A DNA stretch of 64,000 nt from Paguma larvata (Eukaryota > Chordata > Mammalia > Carnivora > Viverridae). This document shows, piece by piece, positions 37,645-48,097 of the stretch (the stretch's first letter is position 1; each line of letters opens with the position of its first letter). The stretch is from assembly GCA_030068075.1 (NCBI GenBank), contig CM057841.1, forward strand, positions 49,889,030-49,953,029, read 5' to 3'. The position numbers were made by a program, and so were the translations under genes. A model generated the notes under the pieces. It saw only the letters and a list, made by a program, of their open reading frames with translations, ran no database searches and was not told the DNA's origin.

Positions 37645-38838
37645 GGGGGGTGGAAATTACAGCATGCCTGTACATCTATGGGAATGATCCATTAAAGAGA
37701 AAAAAGATAATGAGGCAGGAGAGAGAGGAGCATCGCTGAAGCAGTGGGGGCCACAAGTGAAGGGGCCAACTCACGGCTCATGGAACTACAAGGCACGGAA
37801 TGGGCTCAGGGGCGCTGACTGTGCCAGCAGAGCTTGGCCGCACTTCATCTCCCACCTCCGCCTCCTCTGTGTTGGCTTCACTCAGGCTTTCCACAAAGAT
37901 CGCTGCTGCAGTTTGATCCCCGAGTCTCATCCTTTCACCCTCCTAGGCAGAGAATAGGATCTTTTCTTCAGTAGTCCCCACAGAATCCTGGAATTGTTCC
38001 ACTGGCCTGGCTCAGGTGATGCGGCCATCCCTGTAACAGTCCCTGGGACCAGGGGAGGCAATGCCAAGATTCCAGAGTATTCTGTGAAAAAAGACCAGCA
38101 AATCACAACATCTATAGCATCGTGTTTTCTTCTTGGCAAAAAAAAGAACTAAGCTGGTAACAACACAAAGTAGTTAAGAGTTCTGTATCATGACTCGGGG
38201 ACACTACAGTCCATTTAAGGGAGCCACGCAAATATTGGCACAATGTTCTTTTTGTTTCCTTACAGTATTGTAATGTAATGTCAAGATCAAAATGATCCCG
38301 GCAAACTTAGACTCTTGGGGGATATCTAGTTGAAATCACATGTGAAAAAAAGTAATTATCTTAGAAGGAAACTTTCCTATGACAATTTTAATCGAGCCAT
38401 TCATTTTTAAAGAAATGTATACAGCCTAATGGTGGCCAGGACTGTCATTCAACTGTGTTCACTGTGCTTCATGTCCTTGAACATTTGTGTCTTTCTACAC
38501 TTCAAATATTGGGAAAGAAATATGACTCCTTCTTTCTGAGCAGTTTGTACCTTTACAAAGTTGACAAAAGTCAGTGCCACATCCTCTCACTGCTGACCAC
38601 CAGGAATGGCAAACATGCCACTTTTAATACTAGTAGGGCATAGAGGTGATTCTTTTCTCTGTTTTAAGGTTTCAACCAAAAGTATTTTTTCTTCAATTTT
38701 TCTTTTCACTTTCCTGAAATTGTGAGATGGGTCTCTATGGGCAGAACTGATTATTATTGATATCTGACAAATGAGATATATGGATCTTAAATTTATAATT
38801 CAACCAGCCAGTTATTTATATTTAAATAATATTGAATA
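37645..38838. other. Intronic stretch with no recognised feature
   Basis: Mixed composition to 38150, then AT-rich. A 62-codon ORF (38455-38643) and others show no similarity to known proteins. Confidence 0.5.
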
Positions 38839-38955
38839 AGGGTATCTGCCTGGCTTATTGGTAGAGCATGTGACTCTTGATCTCAAGGTCCTGAGTTCTA
38901 GCCCCCCATTGGATGTTGAACCCACTTAAAATAAATAATTTAAGAAATTAAAGAA
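38839..38955 (+). mobile_element. Short carnivore SINE variant, sense
   Basis: Only about 115 bases: GGTATCTGCCTGGCTTATTG head, AGAGCATGTGACTCTTGATC, GTTCTAGCCCCCCATTGGAT, then an A-rich tail. It lacks the CAGAGCCTGGAGCC core and TC region of the felid type, matching the older general carnivore SINE. TSD AAATAATATTGAATA on both sides (38824-38838 and 38956-38970). Confidence 0.9.
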
Positions 38956-39428
38956 AAATAATATTGAATATATTATTTAGATATATTCTTGGAATAAAAT
39001 TAACCACTATGGGCAATGACAGTAGTATAATTATTTTGGGAGTAAAGAACTGAGAAGGAAGTGACTTTTAAAATGAGATCCTCACAGAGATTTAAATTAT
39101 TTTAAAAATAAGTAATTTCTTATTCACATTAAAGTGATTTGTATAACATTGGGAAAATTTAATTTGCATAATATTAAGAAAATTTACTTAGCCTCTGTAA
39201 ATCTTTTTTTTAAGTTTTATTTGAAAAGAAGAGGTGTTAAAACATTTCATTTCACTAGATAATTTTAGTAATTAAGCTTAATATGGTACATAAAGTTTCT
39301 AGTAGAATATTTGACATACAATAGGCACTAGACAATTTATAGTTTGCTTTTCTTTCCCTACAATTCATGGCCACATATTTTATAGAAGCAAGTCCCCCAG
39401 GAAACATTTTAAACTGGTAGGTAACACG

Positions 39429-39588
39429 GGCACCTGGGTGCCTTAGTGGGTTAAGCATCCAACCTCTGTTCAGGTCATAATCTCTCTCTGGGTTTGTGAG
39501 TTCGAGCCCTGCATCGGCCTCTGTGCTGGCAGATTGGAGCCTGCTTCAGATTGTGTCTCTCTCTCTCTTTGCCTTCCCATACTTGCAT

Positions 39589-39635
<47 letters not shown>

Positions 39636-39662
39636 AATAAACAAACATTTTTTAAAAAGAAA
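39429..39662 (+). mobile_element. Felid tRNA-derived SINE, sense
   Basis: GGGCACCTGGGTGCCTTAG head, GAGTTCGAGCCCTGCATCG box, then about 40 bases of (TC)n (39593-39632) and an AAAAATAAACAAACATTTTT tail. Confidence 0.93.
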
Positions 39663-40040
39663 ACATAATAGAACCAGTAGGCAAGAGATGCTGTTTGTGG
39701 TCCAGGAACTAAATATTTGAAAATATTTAGTGCTGTGATCGTAAATCTGTATTTGGAGTCAATAGTAATAGTAATTGTTCTATAATTCAAAAAGTAACAA
39801 CTACCATGTGCCCACATGCTTGCTGTATTTGAGGAAATCAATAGGCACTTTAATATGCTTTTTGAAATTAATTCCCGGAGCAATGCTACAACATTTAATT
39901 TAAAAGTCTCATCAATCGGGAGGATTTTTATTTTTAAATATGAGTTTTCAGGCAGTGATATGAAGAGTCAACAAGTGTTTCTCTTTGGATAGATTTATGA
40001 CACTTTATTATGCCACGTTTCAGTGATGAGGTCAAAGAAG

Positions 40041-40339
40041 TGTCGGGAAAACGCCTAGAGTTCTGCGCCAAAGATGGCCGATGGGACTAAAACAAGCTCT
40101 AGCTCCTAGCTCAGAGACCCCTCTTCCGGTTTTTCCTGCCCTGTTTGCCTCGGGAGCGAAAACCGCCAGGAATACGGAAGCTGACACTATAAATTACCTG
40201 TCCCACCTTTGTTGGGGGCTCAGACCTTTGGAGAAACTGCCTCCTCTGAGCCCGCCAGTGTTAAGTAAACCTCCGATCCACCAGGATCTCCGAGTGCTGC
40301 TTGGTTTTTCCGCCAGCGTTCCAGCCTGGTTCTGTAACA
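40041..40339 (+). mobile_element. Solo LTR of a class I (gammaretrovirus-like) endogenous retrovirus
   Basis: Starts TGTCGGG and ends GTAACA, so it has the TG...CA ends of an LTR in 299 bases. A TATA-like CTATAAATTAC lies near 40188, then a GC-rich R/U5-like part with CTGAGCCCGCCAGTGTTAAG and a weak AAGTAAA polyadenylation signal. Flanking four bases are GAAG before and GTAG after, a 4-base duplication with one change, as expected for gammaretroviral integration. No gag, pol or env sequence is next to it. A 94-codon ORF inside it is not a gene. The exact family is not assigned. Confidence 0.75.
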
Positions 40340-41505
40340 GTAGGAGAAAAATAGGAAGAAAATGAGCTGAGGGGATAAGACTCGTTTTTATCATGTGGGT
40401 TAAGTGTCAATCACCATGGACTAGATGCGGTTCTAAAGAGATGGTCTTTGGTTTATAAGTATCGGCCTACTGTAATGGTGAACACATGGGTGTATTAAAA
40501 CCATCATTAAGGATGAATAATATTTGATCAGTGGCTAAAAGGTTTGGTTAATAAATAAAATAAGGAAGTCTTTTATTTTATAGTAATTCAAACTTTACCA
40601 TTGGCTGAAGTTAGCTCTCATTTTTTCCATTAAAAAAGTAAATACGACAATAGCATGGCTCCAGAAGGCTAGGTGGTTTGGTGGTGGCCATAAGGCTGGT
40701 ATAACCTAACGTCAGCTTTTCTTTCATGTCGCCGTTGTTCCTACTTGTCACCATAGGTTGCCACTACCAAAGTATGCCATGTTCTGCCTATATCTGTATC
40801 TATATCTATACCCGTAAGTTTCCATTTTCCATGTTACTCTTCGACGTTTGTTCTAAAATGAGAAGAAGCATATCACTCCGCCACACACTTAGACTATGTG
40901 CATCTGCAGAACTAAACAGCTTCAGACCCTGTGGGGAATCTCTGGATTCCCTGGGGCCGATTTAACTTGGTAAAGCCCAGGAGCATCTGAATTTCCATTA
41001 GTTTATCGGTGTACTCATTAATGATATAGCTTAATTTGCATATCAGTAGTACCTTTTCACCACAGGTGAGAAATTGAAATGTTCAAGGTCAATTAACTGT
41101 GAATGTTTCAAGTTGGGTAGTGCAGCTGTAACAGTGAGTGGTGCTGGGAAGAGGGAGCGGTCAGTGAGAGCTGTCTGTTTCTCCTGATGAGAATTGACGA
41201 TCCAATTTTAACTCACCAGAATCATGCTGATTCTTTTTTTCCTTACTGTGCTCTTCTCATGTGCTCACTTTTTAAATACTGGTCTATCAAGGAATGTCAA
41301 AATGTTAGAGAAAGATTATGAAATTCTGTATTAAAGTAGATAGACCATTGAAATTAACTAGAAAGAGCAAGACACAAAACAACCAGCATTTTCCCAGAGG
41401 TATAAGCTGATATAAAGTCCTGAATGTCGAAATGTCACGTTAAAATGATGGCTAGCTGGGGGTATTTCATTCACTCTTTTCCAACTTTTCTAAGTATAAA
41501 ACAAT
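40340..41505. other. Intronic stretch with no recognised feature
   Basis: Plain AT-rich intron. A short imperfect TATCTG/TATCTATA run near 40790-40812 is the only local repeat seen. Confidence 0.5.
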
Positions 41506-41509
41506 GATA

Positions 41510-41720
41510 TGGAGAGCCTGCGTGGCTCAGTCGGATAAGCATCTGACTCTTGATTTTAGCTCAGGTCATGATTTCACTGTTTGTGAGATCGAGCCCTGTG
41601 TCAGGCTCTGTGCCGACAGTGAGGAGCCTGCTTGGGATTTTCTCTCTTCCTCTCTCTTTGCCCTTCCCCCATATGCACACATTCTCTCTCAACCAAAGTA
41701 AATAAATAAACTTAGAATTA
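41510..41720 (+). mobile_element. Carnivore SINE, sense
   Basis: GAGCCTGCGTGGCTCAGTCGG head, GACTCTTGATTTTAGCTCAGG, GACAGTGAGGAGCCTGCTTG and AAATAAATAAACTTAG tail. The CTCTTGAT form and missing second GAGCC unit place it with the older subfamily, like the copy at 21617. Weak TSD around AATGATA. Confidence 0.9.
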
Positions 41721-42159
41721 AAAAATGATAAAAATACAGAATGGTACACAGTTGTAGAAATAAGAGGATTGAGAATGCTTGGTTAGCATTAGACCTCAGG
41801 AGACTTTCAACTTCCAAACTTGGATAGATCCTTAGGAAGAATAGTAAGACTTAGAAAGGACAGTGGAGGGAAATAATTACCCATTCACCACTCCCATCAC
41901 ATCCCTGTACTTTTGAAATATGACCTATGTTAACTTGAGGGAAGAAAGTCGACTCTACTGCCTGGGAGCTAAATTCTAGGGTTCCCCTACCTCTATCAAC
42001 ACAATCTTTTCTATATCGATTGGGAACTGCCAGTTCTCATTTATCATAACATCACGAGAGGCTCTGTTGTTCCTGGTTGAGAGCACTGTGCCTCTCCTCC
42101 TCTGCAGACCACAGCCAGGTATTCAGACTCTCTGTATATGACTTATCCTCTACTCAGTA

Positions 42160-42242
42160 GATTGCTCTGAGAATTAAATAACAATGCCTTCACAGAATGC
42201 CTGACACTAAGTACTCACTTGCTCAGTAAATATTAAGTGATA
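42160..42242 (-). repeat. MIR fragment, antisense
   Basis: GATTGCTCTGAGAATTAAAT, ATGCCTGACACTAAGTACTC and GCTCAGTAAATATTAAGTG match the reversed 5' part of MIR. Confidence 0.6.
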
Positions 42243-42767
42243 CCACAGTAGGATAAGTAGAAAAGGTAGGCTGGAGGAACATTACATCCTAAGAAGTGAA
42301 CTATGGAGGAAGAGTTGGCTTGGCTTTCAAAATAATGCTGTGAGAACAGTTCCCACTGAGGGTTCAGGAATTTCCTGAGTTATTTGTGGCAGTCTATTAT
42401 TTAAGACATCTTCAGATCATTCTTCCATATAGATAACAGGCTGCAAGATTAAGGGGTGCCCCTTGTGGACAGCAGAGGTATGCTGGATAAATGACACCAA
42501 GACACCAAAAATGCAGCCAGAGTATGTGTCTGCCAACAAGCCCTCTTGCTCAAATTATGAGAATATTCTTCTCTAACTTAAACATAGTAGATGGTATTTG
42601 TCACCAAGAGAACTCCACCCATCCAGGTTACTGACCAAAACCATAGGTTCTTCAAGGCCAAAAGCAGAGAAAATTAAAAGTAAAGACAAGTCAACAAAAA
42701 TTACAGTATGTATAAATATTTTGGATGAAAAGAGAGATGTATGAAATGGAAGGCACTTTTTTTTATT

Positions 42768-42930
42768 CAAGGTTTTTTTTTTTATTAATTTATTGTCAAA
42801 TTGGTTTCCATACAACACCCAGTGCTCATCCCAACAAGTGCCCTCCTCTGTGCCCATCACCTACTCTCCCCTCTCCCACGCCCCTCTCTCAGTTTGTTTT
42901 TAGTCTTTGAGAGTCTCTTATGTTTTGGGA
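42768..42930 (-). mobile_element. L1 3' UTR fragment, antisense
   Basis: T-rich start, then ATTTATTGTCAAATTGG, CCATACAACACCCAGTGC, CCCAACAAGTGCCCTCCTC, C-rich block and GAGAGTCTCTTATG. It is the reverse complement of the 3' end of the L1 at 48114-50186, cut to about 160 bases. GGAAGGCACTTTT before and GGAAGACACTTTT after form a TSD with one change. Confidence 0.9.
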
Positions 42931-43085
42931 AGACACTTTTGAACAATGACTCATTCCAAGAAAAAAGGAAATTTGAATAAAAAAGTCTCGCTCTAAAGAC
43001 AGTGTGGTTAGTAACTTGGGAATCATACCCTGATATAAGCAGGAGTTAGTATTATACCATCAGGATAGGATGTTGTCATGTAATT

Positions 43086-43299
43086 TTTTTTTTATTTTAA
43101 CGTTTATTTTTGAGAGACAGAGATAGAGCACGAGGCAGGGGGAGAGGCAGAGAGAAAGGGAGACACAGAATCTGAAACAGGGCTCCAGGCTCCGAGTTGT
43201 CAGCACAGAGCCTGATGCGGGACTCGAACTCACGAACCATGAGATTATGACCTGAGCCGAAGTTGGACGCTTAACCGACTGAGCCACCCAGGCACCCCC
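43086..43299 (-). mobile_element. Felid tRNA-derived SINE, antisense
   Basis: AACGTTTATTTTTGAGAGAC, CAGAGATAGAGCACGAG, GTTGTCAGCACAGAGCCTG and head GAGCCACCCAGGCACCCC. TGTAATT is duplicated on both sides. About 1.4 kb upstream of exon 3. Confidence 0.94.
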
Positions 43300-44179
43300 T
43301 GTAATTCTTCTTTAATATGCTGTATTGACTCAGTTTTGAGTCCTGTGTAGAGGATGGTCACCTCCCTTTCACAAGTAGCTGATTATATCTATAACTTGAC
43401 CACTTCCCTTGTTGGGCTTACAGCCTGAAGTTGGGTGCCAAAAGAATGGGGGAAAGAAAACACGTGGTAATGTTCTTACTTGGGTGTTATGTAATAGATG
43501 TTGCATTTTAATAGATATTGGGTATTAGATCATTATGGATTTAAGAATGCGTTAAACCCTATTTCATGACTTTTACAATGATTATGTATTACTTACATAA
43601 TTATCAATGTCAATGTTACTTAAAATAGGTAAAGTCCCCAAATAAGGCCTTTTTGTATTAAACCGGAAGAATGAAACATCTTAAGACATCCAGTAGTCAC
43701 ATCTCTAATATTCTGGCGTGCAGTGAATAAAAGGAAGCACGATAAGTTCTGCTCTACCCACACTTCCTTGAATATACAATAGATTCCTATTTTTCACTCT
43801 TGAGTGCTCAAGCACACCTTACTCTTAGGACCTTTTCCCCGAGTGCCCCTCCCCCACCTCTTAGCCACCACCCCCTCCCCAGGCAGGATAGAACCAGTGG
43901 TGTGTTGGTAGATTGGCTGGAGTGGGAATGAGTGCTGATTTGTAGAGTTTGTCAGTTTCTGTGGTTTAAATACTCCGACCATGGTCAGTTGCAAATGTAT
44001 TCTGCATATTCTGCAGTCAGCTTGCAAAATTCCTGAAAATGTAATTGCCTCTCCTACACTGTTGCCAGCCAGTTCCAACTTTCCACTGGATAGAACTCTC
44101 CTCCGTCATCTATTGTATTATTGTTCCCCGCACTTGCCTCACCATTACCATGTTGCATTTCAAACATGCTTTTCAATAC

Positions 44180-44265
44180 CTGTCCCTCCTATAAACGTGT
44201 AGACAGTGAGGATAGAGACAGTGCCTTCTTGATCATCTGTATTCTGAGGCTTAATGCTATACTTT
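44180..44265 (+). mobile_element. Possible L2 3' end, sense
   Basis: GTCCCTCCTATAAACGTGTA, GACAGTGAGGATAGAGAC and AGTGCCTTCTTGATCATCTG resemble the L2 3' terminus. Short and diverged. Confidence 0.45.
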
Positions 44266-44645
44266 TTCTCCAGGAAGTCTAACAAGATCAGATACCACAG
44301 ATAGTATTCTAGTTCTACCACACCGTGAACTGTGATTGAAGGTCAAGCCATTACCTAATTGTGTGTGGCAGTAAACCTGCTAGTTTCAAGTGTAGACATG
44401 AATGTCCACCTGTCAAATTAAGCACTTTAAACATTCAGTGAGATCCTCAGTTCTCCCCAGTGTCGGGAGTTATAACAACTAGAAAGGAACATAATTAACG
44501 CAGGCCTCATCCATTTATACTAAATTCTTGTTTCTTTGTATTCCTCTACAATTATGAGAAGTTTCGTTTGGGAAATTTGACTTTATTAAATTCCATACAG
44601 GAATACAGTCTTACTGGCAGTTCTAGTCCACTAACAGATTTTTAA

Positions 44646-44969
<324 letters not shown>

Positions 44970-45839
44970 TGAGAAACAGAATCTTCAGAATTACTTAGAA
45001 AACCATCTCCAAGAAAAAATATTAATATTCATTTTCTAATCCACTTCATGGTATAACTTATAAAAAACACTAAAGGTGAATGAACTTAGAGACCTCAGAA
45101 ACTGAAAAAAAATCTTATTTGCCCACTATCTAGTGTGGAAGTCTAAGAAATAAATAAAACCTCTAATTTTCTTTTAAGTTTTATCCAGTAACATGGTGGT
45201 TTTTGCATGGTCTTCATCTAAGGATTGTTGAAAGAATTTACTCCTTTTATTTCCCCCTGATAACTCTGAGATTTCTGACCATCTCCTTGTCTCTCTAGTA
45301 TTTGGAGGTTGGGATATGTAATATTTGGAGTATTTTATATGATATAAACACATATATCCATATATATGATTTGTACATAAACCATTCTCGAGTCTTTGAA
45401 AAGTGTGTAGGTGTGTAAAGCTCTGCGTGTCGTTGGCAGGGGCATGGCTTCTTTTAGAGACTGACAGGGAGGCGGTTTGCAGTGTGGCAGGTGGTACTCG
45501 TAGTTGGCTGATTGCTTATAAACAGCTGGTGGAAGAAGGAAGCTAGAGGTAGTTTGCTTGGTGGTGAAGAAAGGACTTCTTTGCTAGGAGAAGGGTATTG
45601 GTTTGGATCTTATGTGGACCAAGGACAACATGCTGCAGTCAAAGAATTTTCTTTTTTTCTACCCCCTCTGGCTGAGCTGCTGGAACCAGAGAAAATGAGT
45701 AACTTAATGAAGCATCATTCTTAGCACACAGATAATTTGGAAGCCTATTTGGGCACATAATGATAATTTTCTTTGATCAGTCAATTGCCTCTCTTTTGAA
45801 AGTTCCTAGAACTTGGTTATACATTATCATCTCATCGAA

Positions 45840-45925
45840 GAAATGGACTGTGATTTACTCACCTTTGTGTCTCCGAAGCACTTGGTGGCCATTCAGTGCG
45901 TGTTTATTGATGTAAATTGAATTGA
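45840..45925 (+). mobile_element. L2 LINE 3' end, sense
   Basis: GGACTGTGATTTACTCACC, TTTGTGTCTCCGAAGCACTT and CAGTGCGTGTTTATTGATG match the L2 3' terminus. Confidence 0.6.
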
Positions 45926-46274
45926 GAAGAAGTAACCCTGCTCTTTATCTAGAGAGAATGGGCTGGCAGAAGTTGCCCATAAGCATTTTTAGGAAAAGCT
46001 GCCTTAAAATCCAAAGCAAGCTGAAGTGTAGAAGAGCGAGAAAATCTGGATATTACGGTTGAATTAATTTCATGAGAACCATTCAAACTAGTGATAAAAT
46101 AAACAGTAATTATGAACCAATAACAATGAAAGCTTAATGAGGTATTTATTTTAACTGGGTGTTTGGATTATCCTTTACTCTTTTTCTAAATTAAGCATTG
46201 GATTTTAAACTAGATAAGTAGAGGCTAATTCATGCTAACATTTAACTGTGTTAAGTAAAATATATGTTTTTGAC

Positions 46275-46486
46275 TTTTTTTTTTTAACATTTATTTATTA
46301 TTGACAGAAAGAGATAGAGCATGAGCAGGGGAGGGGCAGAGAGAGGAGGAGACACAGAATCCGAAGCAGGCTCCAGGCCCTGAGCTGTCAGCACAGAGCC
46401 CAACGCGGGGCTTGAACTCACAAACCGTGAGATCATGACCTGAGCCGAAGTCGGAGGCTCAACCGACCGAGCCACCCAGTCACCCC
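46275..46486 (-). mobile_element. Felid tRNA-derived SINE, antisense
   Basis: AACATTTATTTATTATTGAC, GAGATAGAGCATGAGCAGG, GCTGTCAGCACAGAGCCC, head GAGCCACCCAGTCACCCC. TSD GTTTTTGACTTTT and GTTTTTGACATTT. About 1.4 kb downstream of exon 3. Confidence 0.95.
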
Positions 46487-46847
46487 GGTTTTTGACATTT
46501 CTTAAGATGATAGATCAACCATGAAAGTTATCTCTCCGTTAATCAATTTTGGGGAAAGCCAAACCTAGCCCATGCCACTTTCCTTCCTTTGCTTACTCTT
46601 ATTAAAGGTGAGGTGCTCAAGGTGAAATAGAGGCATAATGATATCCTTAACCAATCCAAACCAATCAGTGTAAAGGCAGATGGCATGTATCATAATTACT
46701 TATCGAGGTAATATTATTTTTTATACTATGCTTTGATTTGTTCGTTTACTCACTGTCTTCCTCTTTGTAGTGTGAACATCCTGAAAATAGAGACTGTACC
46801 TTCCACCCTGTCATCTCAGCATCCCAAATATTATTTATTTATTTATA

Positions 46848-47061
46848 AAAGTTTTTAACATTTATTTATTTTTGAGAGACAGAGAAAGACAGAACGTGAG
46901 CAGGGGAGGGGCAGAGTGAGAGGGAGATACAGAATCCAAAGCAGGCTCCAGGCTTTGAGCTGTCAGCACAGAGCCCAACCTGGGGCTTGAACCAACGAAC
47001 TGTGAGATCATGACCTTAGCCGAATTCAGATACTTAACTGACTGAACCACCCAGGTGCCCC
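46848..47061 (-). mobile_element. Felid tRNA-derived SINE, antisense, inner of a nested pair
   Basis: AACATTTATTTATTTTTGAG, GCTGTCAGCACAGAGCCC, head CACCCAGGTGCCCC. It is flanked by CCCAAATATTATTT and CCCAAATCTTTTTC, i.e. it landed between the L2 sequence and the tail of the next SINE. Confidence 0.93.
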
Positions 47062-47072
47062 AAATCTTTTTC

Positions 47073-47119
47073 CTTTTTTTTTTAAAATGTTTATTTATTG
47101 TGAAAGGAGGAGAAGGAGG

Positions 47120-47154
<35 letters not shown>

Positions 47155-47274
47155 CCCAAGCAGGGATACTGAGCATGGAGCCTGCCATGGGGCTCAGTCT
47201 CACCAGTGTGAGATTATGACCTGAGCCAATATCAAGGGTCTGATGTTTAACCAACTGAGCCACCCAGGTGCCCC
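47073..47274 (-). mobile_element. Carnivore SINE, antisense, outer of a nested pair
   Basis: AAAATGTTTATTTATTG, a (GA)n run near 47123-47152, AGCATGGAGCCTGCCATG and head GAGCCACCCAGGTGCCCC. Its TSD is CTCAGCATCCCAAAT (46814) and CTCAGCATCCCAGAT (47274). The 5' copy lies beyond the neighbouring SINE, so this one inserted first and the other later. Confidence 0.93.
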
Positions 47275-47499
47275 TCAGCATCCCAGATCTTAAGAGTTCC
47301 TGGCTTGTTGTAGGCAAATACTAAGTGTTTGTTGAATGAATGGATGGATGAATGAATGAGGGAATGAATAAATGAATGAAACAAATGCATTTTATTGTAG
47401 TGACTCCTTCTTCCCACAATCGGTTGTGTCTTTTAGTGCATTTATATTTTACCAGTTTAATATACTTAAGAGTTATGATGCATATTTCTTTCTTCCCTG

Positions 47500-47640
47500 T
47501 AAATTTTGAACTTTTATGGGAGAGGGTTTATCTTGTTCATCTGCATTTCCAGGCATTTAGTACCCATTGTGGCCCGTGGCTTTTGTTGAGGTTATTACAG
47601 AAAAAAAAAATCAATGAATGCATGAATAGATTTGAAGACA
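47500..47640 (+). mobile_element. L2 LINE 3' end fragment, sense
   Basis: GGGAGAGGGTTTATCTTGTT, CATCTGCATTTCCAGGCATT and a closing AATCAATGAATGCATGAATA resemble an L2 terminus. Diverged. Confidence 0.5.
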
Positions 47641-48097
47641 TTGATCTCCTATTCTGGGTCTAACTTTGTAAAAAAAAAAATTCTGGGAGGTATTAAAAGA
47701 GCTCATGTTAATGTCATCAAAGAGTTAAAATACATCAGAACAAAGCAAAAAATGATTCAGAGAAGCATGCAAACATGGGGTACAGAATTCTAGAGATCTG
47801 GAAATTAGTGGAAAATGCAGATCATTGTAGACTGACTTTGCCAAAAAAGCTGGGGTCACCTGGGTATTAAAAAAAAAAGCTTTATAACTTAGTTTATGGA
47901 AGGATTAAGGAAGCTATTGTATGTAATCAGAAAAGAGTAAAAAACAGCATGGACATTGAAGATATCCAGAGATACAGTTTTCCACAAAATAACCAGGAAA
48001 TCTCCTGGTCAGAATGGACTGTCAAGTTCAGGGAGGTCTGTATGATACTTTTGGATATGGTAAACAAAATTGATTCATGACTTCGAATGTCAAGATC

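Larger units (their letters stand above)
46765..47385 (+). mobile_element. L2 LINE 3' end, sense, split by two SINEs
   Basis: GTAGTGTGAACATCCTGAAA, ATAGAGACTGTACCTTCC and CATCTCAGCATCCCAAAT form the L2 3' end. It resumes after the SINEs with GCATCCCAGATCTTAAG, GGCTTGTTGTAGGCAAATAC, TAAGTGTTTGTTGAATGAAT and the tail-like (GAAT/GGAT)n run to 47385. Confidence 0.75.

Noticed and set aside
39470..39883. 137-codon minus-strand ORF with an (RE)n run
   Set aside because: The run is the reversed (TC)n region of a SINE translated through; not a protein feature.
40081..40365. 94-codon ORF over the LTR as a retroviral gene fragment
   Set aside because: It lies within the LTR itself and has no retroviral protein motif; no internal proviral sequence is adjacent.
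46862..47317. 151-codon minus-strand ORF
   Set aside because: It reads through the two adjacent antisense SINEs; the same peptide words recur in the other SINE copies.
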